In this document: piece after piece, positions 1-4,611 of the stretch
Layout: every line of letters starts with the position of its first letter
How positions within the stretch are numbered: the stretch's first letter is position 1
Assembly (NCBI GenBank): GCA_902475435.1
Contig: CABRZL010000069.1
Coordinates: 1 to 10,619 of the forward strand
DNA length: 10,619 bases
From: an uncultured Eubacteriales bacterium
GTDB lineage: Bacteria; Bacillota; Clostridia; Oscillospirales; Oscillospiraceae
Direction: 5' to 3'
The notes under the pieces: model-generated
The model's input: only the letters and a program-made list of their open reading frames with translations
What the model was told of the DNA's origin: nothing
Database searches by the model: none
Program-made: the position numbers and the translations under genes

Positions 1-854
1 ATGATCCTCGCTATCAGGCGGTACTAGATTATGTTAGAAAAACTTTATTGCCTGATATCTTGAAAATGCGAGATTTGTTTGTGTCTTTGGGCAAAAAGAA
101 AAAAGAAGAAAAAAAGCTAGAACAGCAACGTCAAAACGAAGCTTCATTTAAAAAGTCGGTAGATACTTTCAGAAAAAACACCGCTAAGAAAGCAGCTCAA
201 AAAATTTCTTCTCGTTTAGGTATTAGTACAGAGCAAGCTGATGAAGTAGAGGCAATACTTTCTGATGAAATAAACACCAACAGTCCGGATATGGGGATTA
301 AAAGCATTATTGATTCTCAAAAGAAGAAATTGCTAATTAGTCAGACATATCGAGACAAGGATTTGGCGGATATTATTTACAATATGTTGGTATTTAACAA
401 CGTACCGCCCGAAGATATAATTTATACAAACTGTGATGATGAAGTATCACGCATCCCAGAAGGCGACGTAGGAAAAAGTGGGATATACGACTATTTGCGA
501 GATTTCTTTGTTGATAGTTATTCTACGCAAAAGATTTATGTTATTTTCGTTACAAGTCATAATACGAAAAGTTCATGGGGTGCATTGATGGAAGTTGGCG
601 CAGCATGGATAACTCAAGTTGAGCATAAAATATTTAACATTTACGATTTTCGCCCCGAACATCCTTTAGACGATGAACAGCAATGGCATTCAAGTTCTAG
701 AGATGATGACGGTAATCTTTATATGTCAAAATTGAGCGTAGACATTTTTGCTCAAAAAATCGAATATATATGCGATAAATTGGGCTATAAAAAAAGAACC
801 CGTCAGGAAAACAAGGATCATTTGTCAACATTGGTAAAGGTTACACCTCGTTAA
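1..854 (+). CDS. C-terminal part of a TIR-like domain protein (5' end outside window)
   Basis: The reading frame is open from base 3 with no upstream stop, so the true start lies before the window; a TTG at 48 is available but has no convincing ribosome-binding site. 283 residues are visible. Residues 1-30 continue an upstream domain that I cannot identify. Residues 30-60 are a Lys/Glu/Gln-rich, probably coiled linker. Residues ~110-220 look like a bacterial TIR-type fold: a first strand KKKLLISQTYRDKDLA, a middle stretch with IPEGD, then YVIFVTSHNTKSSWGALMEVGAAW. The Glu of MEVGAAW (visible residue ~197) sits where TIR NADases carry their catalytic Glu. TIR domains of this kind act in bacterial defence by cleaving NAD or making signalling nucleotides. 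The gene is A+T-rich compared with the rest of the window, suggesting separate acquisition. A strong terminator follows at once. The TIR call is moderate; enzymatic activity and the N-terminal partner domain are inference or unknown. Confidence 0.7.
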   Translation, partial: DPRYQAVLDYVRKTLLPDILKMRDLFVSLGKKKKEEKKLEQQRQNEASFKKSVDTFRKNTAKKAAQKISSRLGISTEQADEVEAILSDEINTNSPDMGIKSIIDSQKKKLLISQTYRDKDLADIIYNMLVFNNVPPEDIIYTNCDDEVSRIPEGDVGKSGIYDYLRDFFVDSYSTQKIYVIFVTSHNTKSSWGALMEVGAAWITQVEHKIFNIYDFRPEHPLDDEQQWHSSSRDDDGNLYMSKLSVDIFAQKIEYICDKLGYKKRTRQENKDHLSTLVKVTPR

Positions 855-860
855 ATATGA

Positions 861-904
861 AAGCACGCCCCAATTTTACTAATCAGTAATTTGGGCGTGC
901 TTTT
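861..904 (+). terminator. Intrinsic terminator after the TIR-like gene
   Basis: Arms AAGCACGCCC (861-870) and GGGCGTGCTT (893-902) are perfect complements. Weaker pairing (ATT/AAT, ACT/AGT) continues toward a short loop around 881-885, and a T-run follows. It lies 7 nt after the stop codon at 852-854. The A-run ahead of the 5' arm means it could also stop minus-strand transcription from the truncated regulator at 948-1085. Confidence 0.9.
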
Positions 905-947
905 AATATTATATAAGCGTGGCGTTGTTATGTCTGATGCGGTATCT

Positions 948-1085
948 TTAACTATGGGAAACTCCGCGCTCCCATTTGGATACCGCCTTGTCGCTGACGC
1001 CAAGCTGTTCAGCCAGCGCAAGCTGTGTCAGTCCCAGTTTTGTCCGCATTGTACGGATTAGTCTGCCGGTTTTTACCTGATCCAT
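948..1085 (-). CDS. Truncated XRE-family helix-turn-helix regulator, 45 aa
   Basis: Read on the minus strand from ATG at 1085, this gives a 45-residue protein beginning MDQVKTGRLIRTMRTKLG and containing LTQLALAEQLGVSDKAVSKW, the classic HTH_XRE DNA-binding helices. In family members the domain normally continues past SKWE.G for about 20 more residues (helices 4-5), often with a further C-terminal region. Here it ends in VSHS followed by TAA at 948-950. Translation of the next frame does not restore a family-like continuation, so this is a truncation rather than a simple frameshift. The start is secure: GGGAGGTGATCCGA precedes ATG, closely matching the anti-SD complement, and a promoter lies further upstream (1109-1136). 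The three-helix HTH core could still bind DNA, so the product may be a remnant or a functional mini-regulator. Confidence 0.7.
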   Translation of the reverse strand: MDQVKTGRLIRTMRTKLGLTQLALAEQLGVSDKAVSKWERGVSHS

Positions 1086-1108
1086 TCGGATCACCTCCCT
1101 TGCGTTCT

Positions 1109-1136
1109 ATTATACGGAAAACGGAGGAGAATACAA
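1109..1136 (-). promoter_or_regulatory. Promoter of the truncated XRE gene, flanked by 6-bp inverted repeat
   Basis: On the minus strand, -35 TTGTAT (1136-1131), a 16-bp spacer and -10 TATAAT (1114-1109) lie just upstream of the ribosome-binding site of the HTH gene. GCGTTC at 1102-1107 and GAACGC at 1138-1143 form an inverted repeat bracketing the promoter. This could be an autoregulatory operator, but 6-bp arms are weak evidence. Confidence 0.55.
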
Positions 1137-1143
1137 TGAACGC

Positions 1144-1348
1144 TCCGTAGAGTTGCGGAAAATTGAGAATGGAGAATTAACGTAAGAGCGAACCTGCGGC
1201 ATCCTGCTCCCAAACTTATCGGGAACACTTTTTCCGCTCGTTTATAGCGGTTTTCTGCACTTTTTAATTTGTTTCACTTACTCTTTGGCGCTCTTATCTC
1301 CACTGTTTCCGGGTGCTCCAGTGCCGTATGTGGTAATCTATGTGGTCA
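1144..1348. other. Non-coding spacer, no gene seen
   Basis: No reading frame on either strand has both a start with a ribosome-binding site and protein-like content. The segment holds an A+G-rich tract around 1157-1180 (TTGAGAATGGAGAATTAA) of low-complexity character and a weak 5-bp hairpin CCGCT/AGCGG near 1232-1250 followed by TTTT. I see no further structure. Confidence 0.4.
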
Positions 1349-1407
1349 AAAACGCTTCCCGCCCGGTTTCCGGTGAACTGTCACCGGTGTCGGGCGGGAA
1401 GCGTTTT
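1349..1407. terminator. Very strong bidirectional terminator hairpin
   Basis: AAAACGCTTCCCGCCCG (1349-1365) pairs perfectly over 17 bp with CGGGCGGGAAGCGTTTT (1391-1407). Inside it a second perfect 7-bp hairpin, CCGGTGA (1370-1376) with TCACCGG (1381-1387), has a 4-nt loop. On the minus strand the stem ends in GCGTTTTTG, a good terminator for the 73-aa gene. On the plus strand it ends in GCGTTTTG, so it may act in both directions. Confidence 0.8.
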
Positions 1408-1508
1408 GTGTTTCAGACCGTCTGCATTGTAACTCTGAGCAGGCAGTTGTGCAAGTTGTTTCTACGCAGACAGCAACTCAAAGGTTGAGCCGCAATAGAC
1501 AAAGAATA
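1366..1508. repeat. Diverged direct repeat, copy A
   Basis: This aligns with copy B (1744-1879) in the same orientation. Shared blocks in order are a palindrome of GGTGAACT.TCACC type, a CGTTTTG block, ATTGTAACTCT, GTGCAAGT, then the longest identity, CTCAAAGGTTGAGCCGC, followed by ATAGACA.AGAATA. Between the blocks the copies differ considerably, so the duplication is old or under selection only in parts. CTCAAAGGTTGAG (1477-1489) is itself an inverted repeat. The copy starts inside the bidirectional hairpin. Confidence 0.75.
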
Positions 1509-1511
1509 ACC

Positions 1512-1733
1512 TCACACATTTGCCTTCTGGAGATAAAACTCACTCTCCGCAACTCGCGTCACAAAATCATACTCCGGCCGCGTTGCCTTTGAGGGCGAAA
1601 TATTGTAACGCTTAAACACCGAACGAAAATATGCGAAGAACGCTCTGTCCTCCTCTGTCATCGGGGCAACCCAGCCGTTCTCAGCACCATGGGCTTCGAT
1701 TTCCTCTAACTCTGCCATACGCTCTTTATCCAT
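1512..1733 (-). CDS. Small acidic hypothetical protein, 73 aa
   Basis: Minus-strand gene with ATG at 1733 preceded by AAAGGAGC, 8-9 nt upstream, a good ribosome-binding site. The product begins MDKERMAELEEIEAHGAENG, has an acidic N-terminal helix-like stretch, then an aromatic-rich segment (AFFAYFRSVFKRYNISPS) and ends FYLQKANV. There is no signal peptide, membrane segment or cysteine pair. I do not recognise the family. It sits between two copies of a diverged direct repeat and reads away from the Fic gene. Transcription would run into the strong hairpin at 1349-1407. Possible roles such as regulator or antitoxin-like partner are only suggested by its size and neighbours. Confidence 0.65.
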   Translation of the reverse strand: MDKERMAELEEIEAHGAENGWVAPMTEEDRAFFAYFRSVFKRYNISPSKATRPEYDFVTRVAESEFYLQKANV

Positions 1734-1743
1734 GTCAGTTGCT

Positions 1744-1879
1744 CCTTTCGGTGAACTTTCACCTGTACAAGCGGAAATCGTTTTGGACTGCCTAAATTGT
1801 AACTCTAATGGTAGGGGTGTGCAAGTGGTTTTCTGGGAGGATAGCAGCTCAAAGGTTGAGCCGCTATAGACAGAGAATA
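1744..1879. repeat. Diverged direct repeat, copy B
   Basis: Partner of copy A (1366-1508). The most conserved part is 1848-1879, with CTCAAAGGTTGAGCCGC then ATAGACA.AGAATA, nearly identical in both. ATTGTAACTCT is at 1796-1806. Copy B begins at the palindrome beside the ribosome-binding site of the 73-aa gene, so that gene is exactly bracketed by the pair. Confidence 0.75.
1750..1763. promoter_or_regulatory. Palindrome next to the 73-aa gene's ribosome-binding site
   Basis: GGTGAACTTTCACC is a 6-bp inverted repeat with a 2-bp centre. It lies directly upstream of AAAGGAGC (1740-1747 on the minus strand). A longer version, CCGGTGAACTGTCACCGG, stands at 1370-1387 in repeat copy A, so the palindrome is kept in both copies although the bases differ. 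It could be an operator or a translational hairpin; no regulator is identified. Confidence 0.4.
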
Positions 1880-1920
1880 GGCAGGTAGATAGGCAGAGGT
1901 ACTTTTCTTGCTCCCTGGGT

Positions 1921-1959
1921 ATAAATCCCTTAATACAGGCATAATAGTAAGGGATTTAT
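1921..1959. promoter_or_regulatory. Perfect 12-bp inverted repeat upstream of the fic promoter
   Basis: ATAAATCCCTTA (1921-1932) and TAAGGGATTTAT (1948-1959) are perfect reverse complements separated by 15 bp. The repeat ends 11 bp before the -35 box of the Fic promoter. There is no T-run, so a terminator is unlikely. The position and symmetry suggest a two-site operator for a dimeric regulator; this is inference. Confidence 0.5.
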
Positions 1960-1970
1960 GGCACAGCCTA

Positions 1971-1999
1971 TTGACTATTCTCTTATTTTTCGATATTAT
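1971..1999 (+). promoter_or_regulatory. Sigma-A-type promoter of the Fic gene
   Basis: TTGACT (1971-1976), a 17-bp spacer and TATTAT (1994-1999) lie 29-57 bp ahead of the Fic start codon. Ten of twelve positions match the sigma-A consensus with ideal spacing. Confidence 0.75.
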
Positions 2000-2027
2000 T
2001 TAAGGGAAAACGAAGAGAGGTGAGGGA

Positions 2028-3074
2028 ATGAGAACCTTCAATTACTCCGCAATCAAGGAGCAGAAGTGGGACTCGGATGTTCTTGGCCTGATTGCGGCCA
2101 TATACAAGGAAGCCGGCAAGCAGGAACTGTATTTGAAGCAGCGCCCAGAGGAACTCGAAAAACTCGTGGAAATTGCCAAGATACAGAGCACCGAGGCATC
2201 AAATGCCATCGAGGGCATCGTTACCACGAGTACCCGAATCCGGCAACTCGTCGAGGAGAAAACCACGCCGAGAAACCGTGACGAGCAGGAAATTGCTGGA
2301 TACCGCGATGTGCTGAGTATCATTCATGAGAGCTTTGACGCGATACCAATTACGCAGAACTATATCCTGCAGCTTCACAAAATCCTGTACAGCCACATGA
2401 ATAACCCGCTTGCGGGCCGCACAAAAAGCGTGCAGAATTATATCACTGCCACCTATCCGGACGGTCATGTGGAAACACTGTTTACGCCGCTTGCCCCTTA
2501 TGAAACGCCGGAAGCGCTGGACAGAATCTGCGAGGAATACAACCGTGTGATTGGAAATATGGAACTGGAACCATTGATTGCAATTTTGGTTTTTGTCCAT
2601 GACTTTCTGTGCATCCACCCCTTCAATGACGGAAACGGAAGAATGAGCCGCTTGCTCACGACGCTGCTTCTGTACCGAAACGGCTTTTATGTCGGCAAAT
2701 ATACCTCCCTCGAAGCCAAAATTGCTAAAAACAAGGACCTGTACTACAACGCGCTTGCACAGGCGCAAACCGGCTGGCACGAAGGCACCGAGGATGTAGT
2801 GCCCTTCGTCAAGTACCTGCTCGGGACGATCCTTGCCGCCTACAAAGACTTTGAAGATCGTATGGCACTTGTGGAAACCAAGCTGCCTGCACTAGAAATG
2901 GTGCGCAGAGCAAGCAAGAATAGAATCGGGCGGTTCAATAAGCAGGACATCCGGGAACTCTGCCCAACGCTCAGCGACAGTTCCATAGAGGGAGCCTTGC
3001 GAAAACTGGTCGTAGCCGGTGAACTGAAAAAGGAAGGACGCGGGAAGAATACCTGCTATTTCAGGCTAAATTAG
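2028..3074 (+). CDS. Fic family protein (AMP-transferase) with C-terminal winged helix
   Basis: 348 residues. The start ATG at 2028 is preceded by GAGAGGTGAG and its own promoter. The catalytic Fic motif HPFNDGNGRMSR is at residues 197-208, with the base His197, acidic Asp201 and phosphate-binding Gly/Arg residues all present. The N-terminal region has SNAIEG at 58-63, fitting the inhibitory (S/T)xxxE(G/N) motif of class II Fic proteins, in which Glu62 would block ATP gamma-phosphate binding. The flap and target-docking region (about 130-160) reads NYITATYPDGHVETLFTP. The last ~65 residues look like a winged helix-turn-helix, as in many stand-alone clostridial Fic proteins. Family knowledge: such proteins transfer AMP from ATP to a hydroxyl side chain of a target protein, with autoinhibition. 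The target here is unknown. It is probably monocistronic, and the winged helix suggests DNA binding or autoregulation. Confidence 0.93.
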   Translation: MRTFNYSAIKEQKWDSDVLGLIAAIYKEAGKQELYLKQRPEELEKLVEIAKIQSTEASNAIEGIVTTSTRIRQLVEEKTTPRNRDEQEIAGYRDVLSIIHESFDAIPITQNYILQLHKILYSHMNNPLAGRTKSVQNYITATYPDGHVETLFTPLAPYETPEALDRICEEYNRVIGNMELEPLIAILVFVHDFLCIHPFNDGNGRMSRLLTTLLLYRNGFYVGKYTSLEAKIAKNKDLYYNALAQAQTGWHEGTEDVVPFVKYLLGTILAAYKDFEDRMALVETKLPALEMVRRASKNRIGRFNKQDIRELCPTLSDSSIEGALRKLVVAGELKKEGRGKNTCYFRLN

Positions 3075-3105
3075 ATTCCGTTCAATAGGAGCAACTTTTT
3101 AGAGG

Positions 3106-3135
3106 ATCGCACCTGTTCATACGAGCAGATGCGAT
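3106..3135 (+). terminator. Possible weak terminator or hairpin after the Fic gene
   Basis: ATCGCA-C-CTG (3106-3115) pairs with CAG-A-TGCGAT (3126-3135) with one C/A mismatch and a 10-nt loop, followed by ACATTTTA. The stem is good but the T-run is poor, so the terminator role is uncertain. Confidence 0.4.
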
Positions 3136-3303
3136 ACATTTTACCGTCTTAAAAGACCGTGTACAGTAGAGCTATAGACAAAGAAGAATCAATTTCCGCA
3201 GTAAGCATGAATAACCTGTGTAATGAACTTTGCTGTGCCTTTACCACCAGCTCTGTCTGAAATGCTCATCAGCCACAATATACGAAGAAAGTGAAAATGA
3301 TTC
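3136..3303. other. Non-coding spacer between fic and the pPIWI-RE promoter
   Basis: No convincing gene on either strand. It contains a small hairpin GTCTT/AAGAC (3145-3156) and, at 3171-3185, GCTATAGACAAAGAA, matching the 3' end of the direct repeats at 1366-1508 and 1744-1879. This may be a remnant of a third copy. Confidence 0.4.
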
Positions 3304-3332
3304 TTGACAAGCCGTAAGGCAATTCATATAAT
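3304..3332 (+). promoter_or_regulatory. Perfect consensus sigma-A promoter of the pPIWI-RE operon leader
   Basis: TTGACA (3304-3309), exactly 17 bp, then TATAAT (3327-3332). All twelve hexamer bases match consensus. Predicted transcription start is about 3338-3340, which leaves a leader of roughly 147 nt before the first start codon. A promoter this strong in front of a terminator implies that control happens after initiation. Confidence 0.9.
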
Positions 3333-3338
3333 TGTATT

Positions 3339-3463
3339 TGTACACGAGAAAAGTTAAAAGCGCATCGATTCGGTATATAGATTTTGTTTCACGATTTATA
3401 TATTCCGGTCATATTGTATTTTCAACGGTTCTCTTGTACATATCAAGAGAGCCGTTTTATTTT
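3339..3463 (+). ncRNA. Predicted terminated leader RNA / small RNA with antiterminator pairing
   Basis: The segment from the predicted start to the intrinsic terminator is about 125 nt and separated from the downstream gene by only 23 nt. Three elements are visible. First, the 5' end TGTACACGAGAA (3339-3350) is complementary at 11 of 12 positions to TTCTCTTGTACA (3429-3440), which is most of the terminator 5' arm plus its loop. Second, a central hairpin pairs CGGTATATA (3371-3379) with TATATATTCCG (3397-3407) with a 2-nt bulge. Third, the terminator itself. The 5' pairing and the terminator cannot form together, the classic attenuator or riboswitch layout. It matches no riboswitch or T-box signature I know. 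Alternatively it is a stand-alone small RNA that can be read through into the operon, or a chance complementarity. Confidence 0.5.
3424..3463 (+). terminator. Intrinsic terminator inside the operon leader (attenuator)
   Basis: AACGGTTCTCTTG (3424-3436) pairs with CAAGAGAGCCGTT (3444-3456) over 13 bp with one G-U pair, a 7-nt loop, then TTATTTT. It lies between a consensus promoter and the first gene of the operon, so it should limit operon expression unless antitermination occurs. Confidence 0.88.
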
Positions 3464-3486
3464 GCTTCAAGACAGGAGGGATTTCC

Positions 3487-4611
3487 ATGGATACGGCATT
3501 TATGCGAAAAACATTTGCGCTGATCGCAAAAGGATTGATTGAGAAAGAACAGCTTCTGCAGACGGAACCGACAAGGTATCCCTACAGCAAAGCCATGCAG
3601 CATGGGATCAACATGTTTTTGGCCGCAAGTCAATGGGCGGGGAGCCAAGCCGCTGTCGAGTATCCCGACGAGGTCTCTTTCCTTACGCATTTTATCACCA
3701 GACCTGTTGAGAAATGGTTCGATACATGGGAATCGGGAGCTGTCGAGCAATTGCATCTTCAGGAAGAGCCGTTTTATGCCTATGACGCCTTTGCGTATCA
3801 AAAAGCCGGTAACGTATATGTTCCCAGCTCGGATTGCTATGAGTTCCTGGAAACGCAGGACAGTGACATCATGAATGGAACAGATGAGCGTATTCTCTAT
3901 GAAAAAATAATTACGTTAAGTCAAGAAGATTACTGCAGGGTCAGAAGATATATCATCGAGCATCCGATTATCACACTCGAGGATAGGCGCACCATGTCTC
4001 TTGAGCTGGCCGATGATCCGATGGCCAGAGATGCCTTCCAGTTTGCCTACGAGGAAATTACGGAGGAAAGCTACCGCTGTCCTCGGTGCGGATGGACGAT
4101 GATGCAAGGAAAATACGGATACAGCTGTCATTCGACGCATTGCACAGATACCCTCCCCGAACTCACGGATGAGATGAAGCTGGATATTTCGGCTGGTGAT
4201 CTCTATCGGTTAAAGAAAGGCATTATGCGGTATTTTGCCGCGCCGGGAAAGCTTGAACTTGAAATTGCGGCGTTTTGTGAGAAAAAGGAACTTCGATGGG
4301 CGTTGTGGCCGCAGATGGACCGCTATGATGTGGAGATCCGGTTCCCTGACGGGGATATTTGGGAAATCGATGCAAAGGCATATCGAAATCCTATCGCGCT
4401 CCGCACGAAGATTCAGAATGACGGTGGATTTCCTTCCGGGGACTATGCGCGCGGCTATTTTGCGATTCCCAACGAATATACGGTCAATCAGCGAAACTAT
4501 ACCGCGATCATCAACTGCGTACTGAAGGATCAAAAGAATGTAGAGTGCGTGACTCTGAAGACGCTGAAAACCGCAATTACGAAGAAGGAGGCAGCATGCA
4601 ATGATGAATAA
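3487..4611 (+). CDS. pPIWI-RE system restriction endonuclease-like protein with Zn ribbon
   Basis: 374 residues, first gene of the operon; ATG at 3487 follows AGGAGGG by 6-7 nt. Residues 1-190 are a mainly helical domain specific to this system, possibly what Pfam calls a pPIWI_RE accessory domain. A four-Cys zinc ribbon follows: CPRC (198-201) and C214/C219 in CHSTHC. Residues ~250-370 are a PD-(D/E)xK nuclease fold: Glu259 in the first helix, Asp281 in RYDVEIRF, then WEIDAK with Asp295 and Lys297, an intact catalytic signature. The role inferred from the family is DNA cleavage of targets opened by the helicase and recognised by the PIWI protein. The 3' end overlaps the helicase gene by 11 bp. 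The nuclease fold is seen in the sequence; assignment to the pPIWI-RE module rests largely on the gene order and is strong. Confidence 0.88.
   Translation: MDTAFMRKTFALIAKGLIEKEQLLQTEPTRYPYSKAMQHGINMFLAASQWAGSQAAVEYPDEVSFLTHFITRPVEKWFDTWESGAVEQLHLQEEPFYAYDAFAYQKAGNVYVPSSDCYEFLETQDSDIMNGTDERILYEKIITLSQEDYCRVRRYIIEHPIITLEDRRTMSLELADDPMARDAFQFAYEEITEESYRCPRCGWTMMQGKYGYSCHSTHCTDTLPELTDEMKLDISAGDLYRLKKGIMRYFAAPGKLELEIAAFCEKKELRWALWPQMDRYDVEIRFPDGDIWEIDAKAYRNPIALRTKIQNDGGFPSGDYARGYFAIPNEYTVNQRNYTAIINCVLKDQKNVECVTLKTLKTAITKKEAACNDE

Noticed and set aside
1285..1488. Plus-strand open frame of 67 codons starting at TTG
   Set aside because: It has no ribosome-binding site, runs straight through the strong hairpin at 1349-1407 and into repeat copy A, and its product has no protein-like character.
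2042..2780. Long minus-strand open frames opposite the Fic gene
   Set aside because: They are antisense to a well-supported gene with intact catalytic motifs, and their translations are Cys/Arg/Ser-rich without recognisable domains.
3339..3463. Leader as a T-box or known riboswitch
   Set aside because: It is too short for a typical T-box, and I see no T-box sequence or known riboswitch core, so only a generic attenuator-like call is supported.
3332..3523. Plus-strand open frame of 63 codons over the operon leader, a possible leader peptide
   Set aside because: Its TTG start overlaps the -10 box, so it would precede the transcription start. It lacks a ribosome-binding site and continues into the nuclease gene in another frame.
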